Shown here in pieces: positions 8,310 to 17,856 of a stretch of 53,737 nucleotides of DNA; within the stretch, counting starts at the first letter, position 1, and each line of letters opens with the position of its first letter. The notes below the pieces were generated by a model, which saw only the letters and a program-made list of their open reading frames with translations, was not told the origin of the DNA and searched no databases. The position numbers and the translations under genes were made by a program. Location: contig NZ_JADKYM010000020.1 in assembly GCF_015475875.1 (NCBI RefSeq), positions 1-53,737 of the forward strand. The letters are read 5' to 3'. This DNA is from Sphingopyxis solisilvae. GTDB taxonomy: Bacteria > Pseudomonadota > Alphaproteobacteria > Sphingomonadales > Sphingomonadaceae.

Positions 8310-8330
8310 GTAATGATATAATATCTCTAA
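8310..8330 (-). promoter_or_regulatory. AT-rich palindrome, candidate Zur operator upstream of the TonB receptor
   Basis: GATATAATATC (8315-8325) has perfect 5-bp arms around a central base, inside the AT-rich stretch TAATGATATAATATCTCTAA in an otherwise GC-rich region. It resembles the ATG-TATA-N-TATA core of alphaproteobacterial Zur boxes but is not a full match, and it could also supply a -10 element. It lies 50 bp before the receptor start and about 140 bp before the divergent cysteine synthase gene. Confidence 0.4.
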
Positions 8331-8462
8331 TGCAAGGGTCGGCCACGGCATATCGGGCCGTTCGTCGGTCGGGACGTGGCGTTGGTCGACAAAAGGCCGG
8401 GCTTGGCCGGGCCAAGCGAAGCTGTCTTGCGGGGCGGCGGGCGCCCCCCTAAATCACTCGGC

Positions 8463-9443
8463 ATGACGATTGCTGCAAACAGCCTCGACCTGATCGGCAA
8501 CACCCCGCTCGTGCTGCTGAAAGGGCCAAGCGAAGCCACCGGCTGCGAAATCTGGGGCAAATGTGAATATGCCAATCCCGGCGGGTCGGTGAAGGACCGC
8601 GCCGCGCTGTATATCGTCCGCGACGCAGAGGCGAATGGCAGTCTGAAGCCCGGCGGTACGATCGTCGAGGGGACCGCCGGCAACACCGGCATCGGGCTGG
8701 CGTTGGTTGGCAATGCGCTGGGGTACAGGACGATCATCGTCATGCCCGACAACCAGAGCGCCGAGAAAATGGCGACGATCCGCGCGCTGGGGGCCGAGCT
8801 GGTGCTGGTGCCGCCCGCGCCGTTCGCCAACCCCGGCCATTTCGTCCACACCTCGCGCCGCATCGCCGAGGAGACCGATAATGCGATCTGGGCCAACCAG
8901 TTCGATAATATCGCCAACCGCAAGGCGCATGTGATGGGCACGGCGGAGGAAATCTGGACGCAGATGGACGGGCGGATCGACGGCTTTACCTGTGCAGCGG
9001 GGACCGGCGGCACGATTGCCGGAACCGGGCTGGGGTTGAAGGCGCATAATCCCGACATCGTCGTTGCGCTGACCGATCCGCACGGGGCGGGCCTGTATAA
9101 TTATTACCAGTGCGGCGAATTGAAAGCCGAAGGCAGCAGTGTTGCCGAAGGGATCGGCCAGAACCGCATCACCGCCAACCTCGACGGCGCGCCGATCGAC
9201 ACCCAGTTCCGCATTTCGGATGCCGAGGGGCTGAAGGTTGTACGCCAGTTGCTGGGCGATGAGGGGCTGTGCCTGGGCCTGTCGTCAGGGATCAATGTCG
9301 CGGGCGCGATGGCGCTGGCGCGGCAGATGGGCCCCGGCAAGCGTATTGCAACCGTCCTTTGCGACAGCGGGTTTCGCTATCTTTCGACGCTGTACAACCC
9401 CGAATGGCTGGCGAGCAAGGGGCTGGCGGAGGCCGAGGCATGA
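8463..9443 (+). CDS. cysK: Cysteine synthase A-like PLP enzyme
   Basis: Cysteine synthase makes L-cysteine from O-acetylserine and sulfide. The 326-residue protein has the N-terminal signature LIGNTPLVLL, the PLP lysine Lys44 in ANPGGSVKDRAAL, the substrate loop EGTAGNTGIGLAL (69-81), the phosphate-binding loop GTGGTIAGTG, and LCDSGFRYLST near the C-terminus. Start at 8463 is preferred because it gives the family N-terminus; a more upstream in-frame ATG would add 29 residues of low-complexity sequence. Other members of the family (cystathionine synthase-like, O-phosphoserine-dependent) cannot be excluded. The next gene overlaps its stop. Confidence 0.85.
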   Translation: MTIAANSLDLIGNTPLVLLKGPSEATGCEIWGKCEYANPGGSVKDRAALYIVRDAEANGSLKPGGTIVEGTAGNTGIGLALVGNALGYRTIIVMPDNQSAEKMATIRALGAELVLVPPAPFANPGHFVHTSRRIAEETDNAIWANQFDNIANRKAHVMGTAEEIWTQMDGRIDGFTCAAGTGGTIAGTGLGLKAHNPDIVVALTDPHGAGLYNYYQCGELKAEGSSVAEGIGQNRITANLDGAPIDTQFRISDAEGLKVVRQLLGDEGLCLGLSSGINVAGAMALARQMGPGKRIATVLCDSGFRYLSTLYNPEWLASKGLAEAEA

Positions 9444-9823
9444 AAAGAGCGCATACCGACGGGCCGGTGCCGCCGCTGCCCCCCGCGCCCGGACCGGTCA
9501 ATGATTCGATGCGGCGGCTTCAGATCGGCATAGCCGGGGTGCTGACGGTGCTGTTACTGGTCGGCATGGCCGGTCTGATCGGCGACCGCGCCCGCGAACG
9601 GGCGTTCGAGGACGCTGCCGCCGACGCGACGGTGAAGATGCCGGGCGACGACACCAAGGCCGGCAAGGCGCCGCTGGAGGAACTGGGAGTCCAGCCGGTG
9701 TCGAAGGAGGAAAATCCCGGCACGGCGGTGAAGGTGCCGCAGGCCGCGCCGTCGACGGCCACCGTGCCCGATCTCGAACCCGATCCCGAATTGCAGCGCG
9801 CGCGCCAGTCGGCGCCGCGATGA
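9440..9823 (+). CDS. Single-pass membrane protein of unknown function
   Basis: 127 residues. A Pro-rich N-terminus (VPPLPPAPGPV), one transmembrane segment at about 29-48 (IGIAGVLTVLLLVGMAGLIG), then a hydrophilic, Pro/Glu/Asp-rich tail, presumably periplasmic. The ATG overlaps the stop of the cysteine synthase gene by 4 nt, and its own stop is overlapped by the next gene, so the three are translationally coupled. I recognise no family and the function is unknown. Confidence 0.75.
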   Translation: MKRAHTDGPVPPLPPAPGPVNDSMRRLQIGIAGVLTVLLLVGMAGLIGDRARERAFEDAAADATVKMPGDDTKAGKAPLEELGVQPVSKEENPGTAVKVPQAAPSTATVPDLEPDPELQRARQSAPR

Positions 9824-10980
9824 CCTGCTGGCGCCGCCCGTTGGGCCGCGCTGTCCCGGTGATCTTGCTGGCGACGCTGCTCGCATGGCTGGGCGGCGGC
9901 CAAGCGCAGTTCGGGCGGATCGACCCGGCCTTGGCGTTGCCGGTGCTGTTTCCGCCGCTGGTGCTGCTCGCTGCGTGGTGCTGCCGCGACGAAGCGACCG
10001 TGCGACGTCGGGCGCTGCTCGTTGCGGCGTTCGGCATCGTGCTGGCGCAGGCAGTGTTGGGTATGGTGCTGGCGGGACAGCTCGCGTGGTTGCAGCTGGC
10101 GTTGATCGCGACGGCAAGTCTTGCGGCCGGTGTCCTTGCCGAAACGCTGATGGGCTGGCGCCCGCGCTGGCGGATTCTGACGTGGCTGGTCGCCTTGCTG
10201 ATCGCGGTCGGCTGGTTCGCGGCGAGCCATGCGATGCTCGCCCGTCTCTATCGGCCTGCGGCGGCGCCGGCAGACGCGCCCGTCGCCACGGTGCTGACGG
10301 GGCTACCGCTGCGCTGGTCGGGTGAGGCCGATTTGGCTGCGATCATTGCCGGGCAGCGCGCCGATGATCCGGCGCTGGTCCGGCTGGAAGCCGCCGGGCC
10401 GCTGCAGCTTGTCGACAGTCTGGTCGAACACCGGCCGCCACCGGGCGGGACACTGCTGCTCGCGCACCCGCGCGCGCTGGCGCCGCAGGAACTGGTTGCG
10501 ATCGACGGCTTTGTGCGCGGCGGCGGCAAGGCTGTGATCTTGGCAGATGCCCTGTCGGGCTGGCCTGCGGCACACCCGATCGGCGATCCCCGCAACCCGC
10601 CGGTGACGAGTTTGCTGACCCCGCTGCTCGACCATTGGGGCGTGACGTTGGCTGCGGCGAACCCCGACGCGCCGATGGTGGTCGCCGCCGATGTCGATGC
10701 AGCGCGGCTGCTGCTCGCCAGCGCGGGGCGGTTCGAGCGGCTGCCCGCCGCTTGCCGCGGCTATGCCGACCGCCATGTCGCCCGGTGCCCGATCGGGAAG
10801 GGCGAGGTCTGGTTGGTGGGCGACGCTGACCTGTTATTTGCGCCGTTATGGACGCCGGCCATCCCCGGTGCCGAACATCTGCGGCCCGCCGATACCATGG
10901 CCTGGATGGCCGCGCGGTTGTGGCCGGGAGCCGGAGTCGCGCCGTTCAGCCCGCTGTGGATTCGCAGCGACGCCCACTGA
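9820..10980 (+). CDS. Multi-pass membrane protein with C-terminal DUF4350/GldG-like domain
   Basis: 386 residues. About five hydrophobic segments lie in the first 140 residues (near 12-30, 36-56, 65-83, 87-105 and 118-136). A soluble domain follows, with TLLLAHPRALAPQELVAI and GFVRGGGKAVILADALSGW, an arrangement like the DUF4350 and GldG-type domains where a region resembling a class I glutamine amidotransferase fold lacks catalytic residues. The resemblance is a judgement from sequence pattern, not a search. The ATG overlaps the previous gene's stop by 4 nt. Confidence 0.65.
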   Translation: MTCWRRPLGRAVPVILLATLLAWLGGGQAQFGRIDPALALPVLFPPLVLLAAWCCRDEATVRRRALLVAAFGIVLAQAVLGMVLAGQLAWLQLALIATASLAAGVLAETLMGWRPRWRILTWLVALLIAVGWFAASHAMLARLYRPAAAPADAPVATVLTGLPLRWSGEADLAAIIAGQRADDPALVRLEAAGPLQLVDSLVEHRPPPGGTLLLAHPRALAPQELVAIDGFVRGGGKAVILADALSGWPAAHPIGDPRNPPVTSLLTPLLDHWGVTLAAANPDAPMVVAADVDAARLLLASAGRFERLPAACRGYADRHVARCPIGKGEVWLVGDADLLFAPLWTPAIPGAEHLRPADTMAWMAARLWPGAGVAPFSPLWIRSDAH

Positions 10981-11026
10981 GGCGAGTCGTCTCAGTCGTT
11001 CTCGTCCGGAAAAGATAGCGATTTCA

Positions 11027-11045
11027 CCCCCGTCAGGCGCGGGGG
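11027..11045 (+). terminator. Weak terminator-like hairpin after the membrane protein gene
   Basis: CCCCCG (11027-11032) pairs with CGGGGG (11040-11045), loop of 7 nt. The T-run is poor (CTTTT begins 6 nt later). It lies 47 nt after the stop of the preceding gene and before the mraZ regulatory region, so it may mark the boundary between two transcription units. Confidence 0.35.
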
Positions 11046-11097
11046 CGACCGCTTTTGCCCTCGATCCGGCTCATTTTGCGCTGATTTAGGGCTAGAT

Positions 11098-11133
11098 TCC
11101 CTATTTTGCCCTAAATTTCCCCTTTTCACCCCA
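11098..11133. promoter_or_regulatory. Four-fold MraZ-box-like repeat upstream of mraZ
   Basis: CCC blocks start at 11099, 11109, 11119 and 11129, an exact 10-bp period in an AT-rich background (CCCTATTTTGCCCTAAATTT and onwards). On the minus strand this reads as GGG repeats with W or T before them, each followed by spacers of about 5 nt. MraZ of E. coli is known to bind TGGGN repeats separated by 5 nt upstream of its own operon. The position, 125 nt before mraZ, fits autoregulation of the dcw cluster. Two hairpins follow in the leader (11157-11175 and 11193-11209). Confidence 0.75.
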
Positions 11134-11255
11134 ATTCATAGTTGATAGGCAGGAGTCGGAGAGGGGCAATCTCCGCCTGAGCCGAAACTGCTGGAATCCA
11201 AGCGATTCCGGGGACGGGAAATTATTGCCCGGTGGCGCATACGGGGGGCAAAGCG

Positions 11256-11756
11256 ATGGCGATTGTGACGCCCGGCCAATATGCGGGCACCAGTTTCGCC
11301 GCGATCGATGGCAAGGGGCGCATCGCCGTCCCCTCTCAATTCCGCAACAATGTGCCCCTCATTGCGGACGGCCAGCGCGTACTCTGGGTCGGCTTTCACG
11401 AAAAGCTGCCGTGCCTGGTTGCCTATGGCCAGGATCAATATGACCGGCTGAACGGCGAGATCGAGCGCGATCGCGAAACCGCGCGCTCACGCAACCTCGA
11501 TTTCGACGAGGATGCAGAGTTCAAGAAACGCTTCAGCTATACCGAGCCGTACACGCTCGACGACAGCGGTCGTTTCCTGCCCAGCTTCATCCACCGCGAC
11601 CGCGTCGGCGATGCCGGCGCGACGGCGTTTGTGGGGTCGGGTCGCCGCCTGGAAATCTGGTGGCTGCCGACGCTGGCCGAATGCGCCCAGGCCGACCCGG
11701 TGCTCCAGCGGCTGGCGGCGTCGTGGGATGCGACGAAGGGGAGGGGGCGCAAATGA
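11256..11756 (+). CDS. mraZ: Transcriptional regulator MraZ
   Basis: DNA-binding protein of the AbrB-like swapped-hairpin fold that represses the dcw operon. The 166-residue product has the two family repeats, with [17 protein letters not shown] near the N-terminus and [18 protein letters not shown] in the second half. The ATG at 11256 is chosen because GGGGGG lies 8-13 nt upstream; a GTG at 11232 would add 8 residues. It opens the dcw cluster; its likely own operator, four GGG/CCC blocks, is upstream. The rsmH start overlaps its stop by 4 nt. Confidence 0.93.
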   Translation: MAIVTPGQYAGTSFAAIDGKGRIAVPSQFRNNVPLIADGQRVLWVGFHEKLPCLVAYGQDQYDRLNGEIERDRETARSRNLDFDEDAEFKKRFSYTEPYTLDDSGRFLPSFIHRDRVGDAGATAFVGSGRRLEIWWLPTLAECAQADPVLQRLAASWDATKGRGRK

Positions 11757-12745
11757 GCGCGTCGTTGCCCGATCTGCCGCGCGACCCCCGTCACGACCCG
11801 GTGCTGCGCGACGAAGTCATCGCCGCGCTCGCGATCGTACCGGGCGAGCGTCATGTCGATGCGACCTTCGGTGCCGGAGGCTATACCCGCGCGATGCTCG
11901 CCGCGGGCGCCGAGGTGGTGGCGTGCGACCGCGATCCCGATGCGATTACCGATGGGCAGGCGCTGGTCGAGGAGGCGGGCGGCAAGCTGACGCTAGTCCA
12001 CGGCCGTTTCGGCGAGATTGATCGCCTGCTCGCCGAGCGCGGGATCGACGCGGTCGACGGCATCACCTTTGACATCGGCGTGTCGTCGATGCAGCTCGAC
12101 CACGGCGAGCGCGGTTTTTCGTTCCAGAAGGATGGCCCGCTCGACATGCGCATGGCGCAGGAGGGCGAAAGCGCCGCCGACTGGCTGAACCGCGCCGACG
12201 AAACCGAGATCGCCGATGTGCTGTTTCATTATGGCGACGAGCGCCAGTCGCGCCGCGTGGCGCGCGCGATCGTTGCGGCGCGCCCGCTCAGCCGCACCGG
12301 CGAACTGGCGACGGTGATCCGCAAAGCGCTGCGCCACCCGCCGGGCGCGCCGAAGGATCCCGCGACCAAGAGCTTTCAGGCGATCCGCATCCACATCAAC
12401 GGCGAACTCGACGAACTGGCGGCGGGGCTGGCGGCGGCCGAGCGCGTCCTGCGTCCCGGCGGTCGGCTGGCGGTCGTCAGCTTTCACAGCACCGAGGACC
12501 GCATCGTGAAAAATTTTCTGCGCGAACGCAGCGGAGGCGATGCCGCGGGTTCGCGTCACCGGCCCGCGCCGATCCCTCTGGCGCGGGCCGCCACCTTTGA
12601 AACCCCGGCGCGCAAGGTGCGGCCGGGCAAGGTCGAGGAGGCACGCAATCCCCGCGCCCGGTCGGCAACGCTGCGCAGTGCGGTGCGCACCGCAGCCCCG
12701 GCATGGCCGGGTCAACCCCATGTGAAGGAGGCGATCTCATGCTGA
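11753..12745 (+). CDS. rsmH: 16S rRNA (cytosine(1402)-N4)-methyltransferase
   Basis: Methylates N4 of C1402 in the ribosomal P site, using S-adenosylmethionine. The 330-residue protein opens with [10 protein letters not shown], followed by the SAM-binding motif [11 protein letters not shown] (36-46), then [30 protein letters not shown] and, near the end, [20 protein letters not shown]. All are characteristic of RsmH/MraW. The start overlaps mraZ by 4 nt and ftsL begins inside its last codons. Confidence 0.97.
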   Translation: MSASLPDLPRDPRHDPVLRDEVIAALAIVPGERHVDATFGAGGYTRAMLAAGAEVVACDRDPDAITDGQALVEEAGGKLTLVHGRFGEIDRLLAERGIDAVDGITFDIGVSSMQLDHGERGFSFQKDGPLDMRMAQEGESAADWLNRADETEIADVLFHYGDERQSRRVARAIVAARPLSRTGELATVIRKALRHPPGAPKDPATKSFQAIRIHINGELDELAAGLAAAERVLRPGGRLAVVSFHSTEDRIVKNFLRERSGGDAAGSRHRPAPIPLARAATFETPARKVRPGKVEEARNPRARSATLRSAVRTAAPAWPGQPHVKEAISC

Positions 12746-13353
12746 TGGCGGCACGCAAGCTTCAGGGCATCGGGCTGGTCCTGCTGGTGCTGATCTGCGC
12801 CATGATGCTGTACCCGGTGTCGCTCAAGGTGGCGGCAACGCGCAGCGAATTGACGCGGATCGAACGGCAGATCGAGCGGACGCGCGACAATATCCGCTAT
12901 CTGGAATCCGAACTCGCGGTCCGCGCCTCGATGCGGCAGCTGGAACATTGGAACGCCGACACCTTTGGCTATTCGGCGCCGTCGGCGGACCAGTATCTGG
13001 AGAGCGAGCGTCAGCTTGCCTCGCTTGACCGCCTGCCGCGCGCGCGCGGCGCCAACGAGGTCGCACCGGTGCTGATGGCGATGGTATCGCCTGTCGCCAT
13101 CCCCGAAGCGCCGAAACAAAGCCCCGTCGCCGAAACCCCGACGCCCGCGACGCCACCGAAGCCCGCCGCCAAGCCTGTCGTGCTGGCGCAGGCCGACAGC
13201 GAGGTCCGCAGCGATACCGCGCCGCGCATGGCGCCAACCCGCCGCCGCGAGCAACTGAAAATGATCGAGGACCAGTTGCTGGCCGAATCGACGCTGGCCG
13301 ATCTGAAGCGCGCGGCGGCTCTCGAAGCGGCAGGAGGCAAGCCCGCCCGATGA
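12739..13353 (+). CDS. ftsL: Cell division protein FtsL-like
   Basis: FtsL is a single-pass divisome protein that acts with FtsB and FtsQ to activate the FtsWI synthase. The 204-residue product has a transmembrane segment at about 9-30 ([20 protein letters not shown]) and a coiled-coil at about 35-65 ([19 protein letters not shown]). A Pro/Ala-rich stretch at about 125-150 and a basic C-terminal part follow, making it longer than E. coli FtsL (121). Identity rests on position between rsmH and ftsI plus topology, since FtsL sequences diverge strongly. AAGGAGG precedes the start by 7 nt, and it overlaps rsmH by 7 nt. Confidence 0.8.
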   Translation: MLMAARKLQGIGLVLLVLICAMMLYPVSLKVAATRSELTRIERQIERTRDNIRYLESELAVRASMRQLEHWNADTFGYSAPSADQYLESERQLASLDRLPRARGANEVAPVLMAMVSPVAIPEAPKQSPVAETPTPATPPKPAAKPVVLAQADSEVRSDTAPRMAPTRRREQLKMIEDQLLAESTLADLKRAAALEAAGGKPAR

Positions 13354-15044
13354 ACACGCTGGTCGTCCGTCCGACCCGGGTACGTACCGCCGGCGTCCGG
13401 CAGCAGATTTTGCTGACTGCCCAGCAGCGGCTGATGATCCTGATGCTGCTGTTCATGGCGGCATTTTTTCTGGTGTCGGTCCGGCTGGTCTATTTTGCGG
13501 TGTTCGACACCGGATCGCAATCGGGATCGCGGACCGGCGGCTTCATCCCGGCGCGCGCCGATATCGTCGACCGCAACGGGGTGCCGCTGGCGCGTACCAT
13601 CGACGGCTATGCGATCCGCGTGGTGCCTGAAAAGTTGCTCAACAACCGCCAGTATCTGGCCGACGAGCTGCACAAGATTTTTCCCGATACCCCCCGCGCC
13701 GAACTGTTCGCCAAGCTGAGCGGGCCGCGACCGACCTATATCCGCCGCCGCGCGCTGCCCGACCAGGTCGCGGCCGTGAATGCCATCGGCGATGTCGGCT
13801 TTGATTTTCCGCGCGAGAAGGAACGGCTTTACCCGCAATTGTCGCTGGCGGCGCATGTGCTGGGCTTTATCAACGCCGACGGCGAAGGTGTCGCGGGTGT
13901 CGAGGGTGCGTTCGAGAGCCGCCTCACCGATGCGGCGACCCGCGGCGAGCCGCTGGCGCTGTCGATCGACGCGCGGGTGCAGGGCGTACTGGAAAGCGAG
14001 CTGGGTTCGGCGGTCGCCAATCTGGAAGCGATCGGCGGCGCCGGGATCATTCTGGACGTTCACACCGGCGAAATCGCTGCGATGACATCGCTGCCGACCT
14101 ATAACCCCAACAAACTGGCCCCCGACAATATGGCGGCGCGGCGCAATGCGGTGACGCATAATTTGTACGAGCTGGGATCGACGTTCAAGCCGCTGACCGT
14201 TGCCGCGGCGATCGACGCAGGGACCGTGACCAGCATGGCGCGCCGTTATGATGCGACCCAGCCGCTTGCGATCGCGGGCTTTCGCATCCGCGACAGCCAC
14301 CCGTCGCGGCGCTGGCTGAATGTCCCCGAAACGCTGATCCACAGTTCGAACATCACCACCGCGCGCATCGCCGACGAGTTGGGGCGCGAAAAGATGGAAG
14401 CGATGTTTCGCAGCCTGGAGTTCGATGGCCGACCGCAGATCAACCTGAAAGAACGCGCCTTTCCCTTGTGGCCGCGCGATTGGGGGCGGATCACGACGAT
14501 GACCACCGGTTATGGCCATGGCATCGCAGTCACCCCGCTCCACCTCGCCAGCGCTTATGCCGCGCTGGTCAATGGCGGCATCTATCGCCCCGCGACGATC
14601 ACCAAGCTGGGCGATACGGCGCCGCCGAAGGGGCACCGCGTGTTCAAGGCCGCGACCAGTGCGCGGATGCGCCAGCTGCTGCGCCTGATCGTGTCCGACG
14701 GCACCGGCAAAAAGGCCGAAGCGCCCGGTTTCCGCGTTGGCGGCAAAACCGGCAGCGCCGAAAAGCCCGGCGCGGGCGGCTATCGCCGTAGCTCGGTCGT
14801 CGCGACCTTTGCCGCCGCTTTCCCGATGGACAATCCGCGCTACGTCGTGCTGGTGATGATCGACGAGCCCAAGGGCAATGCCTATAGCTCGGGCCAGCGC
14901 ACCGCGGGCTGGACCGCGGCGCCGGTGGTCAGCAAGGTCGTGATGCGCGCCGGGCCGATGCTGGGCGTGTTCCCCGATGAAAGTCGTGACGTCGATGTCT
15001 CCGAACTCACTCCGCTGCTCTGGAGAAACGGGGAAGGCGGGTAA
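13350..15044 (+). CDS. ftsI: Septal peptidoglycan transpeptidase (penicillin-binding protein 3)
   Basis: Cross-links septal peptidoglycan and works with FtsW. The 564-residue protein has one transmembrane segment at about 28-50 and a pedestal domain starting with GFIPARADIVDRNGVPLART. The transpeptidase domain carries the active-site Ser277 in GSTFKPL, the SSN motif (332-334) and KTG (466-468, KTGSAEKPG). These three motifs define class B PBPs. It overlaps ftsL by 4 nt and murE by 1 nt. Confidence 0.97.
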   Translation: MNTLVVRPTRVRTAGVRQQILLTAQQRLMILMLLFMAAFFLVSVRLVYFAVFDTGSQSGSRTGGFIPARADIVDRNGVPLARTIDGYAIRVVPEKLLNNRQYLADELHKIFPDTPRAELFAKLSGPRPTYIRRRALPDQVAAVNAIGDVGFDFPREKERLYPQLSLAAHVLGFINADGEGVAGVEGAFESRLTDAATRGEPLALSIDARVQGVLESELGSAVANLEAIGGAGIILDVHTGEIAAMTSLPTYNPNKLAPDNMAARRNAVTHNLYELGSTFKPLTVAAAIDAGTVTSMARRYDATQPLAIAGFRIRDSHPSRRWLNVPETLIHSSNITTARIADELGREKMEAMFRSLEFDGRPQINLKERAFPLWPRDWGRITTMTTGYGHGIAVTPLHLASAYAALVNGGIYRPATITKLGDTAPPKGHRVFKAATSARMRQLLRLIVSDGTGKKAEAPGFRVGGKTGSAEKPGAGGYRRSSVVATFAAAFPMDNPRYVVLVMIDEPKGNAYSSGQRTAGWTAAPVVSKVVMRAGPMLGVFPDESRDVDVSELTPLLWRNGEGG

Positions 15045-16483
15045 TGCGCCTGTCTGCGCTGCTCGACAAATCGCATGACGGGACGCCCGACCCGGTCGTG
15101 ACCGGGCTGGCGATCGACCATCGCAAGGTGGCACCGGGAACGGTGTTCGGCGCGTTCGTCGGCGAAAAATTCAACGGCGAGGATTTCATTCCGGCGGCGA
15201 TCGACGCCGGGGCGATTGCGGTCGTCGCGCGCCCCGAAGCGCGGGTCGATGGCGCGGTGCATATCGCCGAGCCCAATCCGCGCCGCGCCTTTGCCCATAT
15301 TGCGGCGCGATTCTTTCATCGTTTTCCAGCCACCTGCGTCGCTGTGACGGGGACCAACGGCAAAACGTCGACGGTGGAAATGACGCGCCAGCTGTGGCGG
15401 ATGGCGGGGTTCAACGCCGCGTCGATCGGCACACTGGGGATCACCACTTCGGTCGACAGTTCGTCGACCGGGCTGACGACCCCCGACATCGTGACCTTCC
15501 TCAGCAACATGTCGGGACTGGCGGTCGAAGGGGTCGGTCATGCGGCGTTCGAGGCATCGAGCCACGGGCTCGATCAATATCGCACCGAAGGCCTGCCGGT
15601 GAAAGCCGCGGCGTTCACCAATCTCAGCCACGACCATCTGGACTATCATGGCACGATGGACGCCTATCTGGCGGCCAAGCTGCGCCTGTTCACCGAAGTG
15701 GTCGATCAGGACGGCGCGGCGGTGGTGTGGGCCGACGACGACTATTCGGCGCAGGTGATCGATGCGGTCAAGGCGCGCGGCGTCCGGCTGTTGACGGTCG
15801 GCACGCGGGGAGAGACGCTGCGACTGGTATCGCGCGAGCCGACCCAGCTCGGCCAGTCGCTGGTCATTGCGGCAGGCGATGCGGCTCATCGGGTCGACCT
15901 GCCGCTGATCGGTGGCTATCAGGTTGCCAATGCGCTGGTGGCGGCGGGGCTGGTCATCGCGACCGGCGGCGATATGGCGCAGACGCTAGGCAATCTCGGC
16001 CGGCTTCAGCCGGTGCGCGGACGGCTGGAACGGGCTGCGATCACCAAGGCTGGCGCGCCGGTCTACGTCGACTATGCGCATACCCCCGACGCGCTCGCGG
16101 CGGCGCTCGATGCGCTGCGCCCTCACGCGCGCGGGCGATTGATCCTGGTGTTCGGCGCGGGCGGCGACCGCGATCAGGCGAAGCGGCCCGAGATGGGCAG
16201 GGTCGCCGCTGCGAAAGCCGATGTGCTGATCATCACCGACGACAATCCGCGCGGCGAGGATCCGGCCGTCATCCGCGCGGCGATTGCAGAGGGCGCGCCA
16301 ACCGCGCAGGTCATCGGCGATCGCCGCGCCGCGATCGCCGCCGCGATTGCCGAAGCGCGCGCCGACGACATCATCTGCATCGCGGGCAAGGGGCATGAAC
16401 AGGGGCAGATCGTCGGTGCGGGCGCCGACATGCGCATCATCCCCTTCGACGACGTCGCGGTCGCGCGCGAGTGTGCGGCATGA
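15044..16483 (+). CDS. murE: UDP-MurNAc-L-alanyl-D-glutamate:2,6-diaminopimelate ligase
   Basis: Adds meso-diaminopimelate as the third residue of the stem peptide. In this 479-residue protein the P-loop is VTGTNGKTST (101-110) and the substrate motif DNPR (400-403, in TDDNPRGEDP) specifies meso-DAP rather than lysine. The sequence VYVDYAHTPDALAAAL is the conserved hinge before the C-terminal domain. It overlaps ftsI by 1 nt, and the murF start overlaps its end by 4 nt. Confidence 0.97.
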   Translation: MRLSALLDKSHDGTPDPVVTGLAIDHRKVAPGTVFGAFVGEKFNGEDFIPAAIDAGAIAVVARPEARVDGAVHIAEPNPRRAFAHIAARFFHRFPATCVAVTGTNGKTSTVEMTRQLWRMAGFNAASIGTLGITTSVDSSSTGLTTPDIVTFLSNMSGLAVEGVGHAAFEASSHGLDQYRTEGLPVKAAAFTNLSHDHLDYHGTMDAYLAAKLRLFTEVVDQDGAAVVWADDDYSAQVIDAVKARGVRLLTVGTRGETLRLVSREPTQLGQSLVIAAGDAAHRVDLPLIGGYQVANALVAAGLVIATGGDMAQTLGNLGRLQPVRGRLERAAITKAGAPVYVDYAHTPDALAAALDALRPHARGRLILVFGAGGDRDQAKRPEMGRVAAAKADVLIITDDNPRGEDPAVIRAAIAEGAPTAQVIGDRRAAIAAAIAEARADDIICIAGKGHEQGQIVGAGADMRIIPFDDVAVARECAA

Positions 16484-17856
16484 ACCCGCTGTGGACCGCC
16501 CGCGCCATCGCCGCCGCAACCGGCGGCGAAGCGAGCGCTGATTTCACCGTGCATGGCGTCGCCTTTGACTCGCGCGAGGTGACGACGGGCGACCTGTTCG
16601 TCGCGATGCGCGGCGAGGCGACCGACGGGCATAAATTCATCGACAAGGCGATTGCCGCGGGCGCCGCCGGCATCGTCTGCGAAACCCCCATCGATCATCC
16701 GCATGTCCGCGTCACCGACAGCGCGGCGGCGCTGAATGCGCTGGGCGCCGCATCGCGCGCGCGCAGCCATGGCCGGATCATCGGGGTGACCGGATCGGCG
16801 GGCAAGACGGGAACGAAGGAGGCGCTATTCGAGGCGCTCGACCGCTTCCGCCCGGGCAGGGCGCACCGATCGGTCAAAAGCTATAACAACCATGTCGGCG
16901 TACCGCTCAGCCTGGCGCGGATGCCCTCGACCGCCGATTTCGGCGTGTTCGAAATGGGGATGAACCATGCGGGCGAGCTTGCGGAACTGACGCGCATGGT
17001 GCGCCCGCACGTCGCCATCGTCACCACCATCGCCCCCGCGCATATGGAGTTTTTCGGCAGCGAAGAGGCGATCGCCGACGCAAAGGGCGAAATTTTCGAG
17101 GGGCTGGAGCCCGGCGGCACCGCGATCGTCCCGTTCGACAGTCCGCATTATGCACGGCTGCGCGCCAAGGCCGAACGCCATGCGACGCATGTCATCAGCT
17201 TTGGCCTCGGCGCCGATGCCGACGTCCGCGCGGTCGACTGGCTGCCCGACGGGCAGGGCGGCTCGCTCGTGACCGCGCAAGTGCAGGATGCGCTGCTGTG
17301 CTACACGATCGCGCAGGCCGGGGTGCATTGGGTGTCCAATTCGCTCGCGGTGCTGGCGGCGGTCAAGGCGGTCGGCGGCGACCTGCCCGCGGCGGGGCTC
17401 GCCTTTGCCGAAATGGCCGGGCTCGCAGGCCGCGGCGCGCGCCACCGGGTGCCGCTGGGCGGCGGGCATATCCTGCTGATCGACGAAAGCTATAACGCCA
17501 ACCCGGCGTCGATGGCGGCGACGATCGAGCAGCTGGGCAGCGAATCCGGCGACCGCAAAGTGGCGATTCTCGGCGCGATGAAGGAGCTCGGCCCGGACGG
17601 TGCGGCCTATCACGCCGGTCTTGCCGCTCCGCTCGTCGCAGCCGGGGTGCAATTCGCCCTGCTTGTGGGCGAAGAGATGGCGCCGCTCGCCAAAGCGCTT
17701 GAGGGGCAGATCGATTTCGAGCATGTGGCCGCCCACTCTGACGCGGCGGAGCGGCTGGGCGCAGTGATCCGCCCTGGCGACACCGTGCTGGTCAAGGGGT
17801 CGAACAGCGTCGGCTTGTCACATGTCGTGTCGGCGCTGACCAACGGGGAATTTTGA
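16480..17856 (+). CDS. murF: UDP-MurNAc-tripeptide:D-alanyl-D-alanine ligase
   Basis: Adds D-Ala-D-Ala to UDP-MurNAc-tripeptide in the cytoplasm. The 458-residue protein has the family N-terminus with [18 protein letters not shown], the P-loop [15 protein letters not shown] (102-116), then [15 protein letters not shown] and [14 protein letters not shown]. Start ATG 16480 is taken rather than a GTG 9 nt upstream because it gives the usual 4-nt overlap with murE. mraY follows, overlapping by 1 nt. Confidence 0.96.
   Translation: MNPLWTARAIAAATGGEASADFTVHGVAFDSREVTTGDLFVAMRGEATDGHKFIDKAIAAGAAGIVCETPIDHPHVRVTDSAAALNALGAASRARSHGRIIGVTGSAGKTGTKEALFEALDRFRPGRAHRSVKSYNNHVGVPLSLARMPSTADFGVFEMGMNHAGELAELTRMVRPHVAIVTTIAPAHMEFFGSEEAIADAKGEIFEGLEPGGTAIVPFDSPHYARLRAKAERHATHVISFGLGADADVRAVDWLPDGQGGSLVTAQVQDALLCYTIAQAGVHWVSNSLAVLAAVKAVGGDLPAAGLAFAEMAGLAGRGARHRVPLGGGHILLIDESYNANPASMAATIEQLGSESGDRKVAILGAMKELGPDGAAYHAGLAAPLVAAGVQFALLVGEEMAPLAKALEGQIDFEHVAAHSDAAERLGAVIRPGDTVLVKGSNSVGLSHVVSALTNGEF

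Noticed and set aside
8266..8415. Fifty-residue N-terminal extension of the TonB-dependent receptor
   Set aside because: It would place the signal peptide in the interior of the protein and translate the candidate operator region.
8409..8536. Direct repeat GGGCCAAGCGAAGC at 8409 and 8523, flanking the cysK start
   Set aside because: Only 14 nt long, one copy lies in coding sequence and there is no further repeat structure; likely chance or a trace of a REP core.
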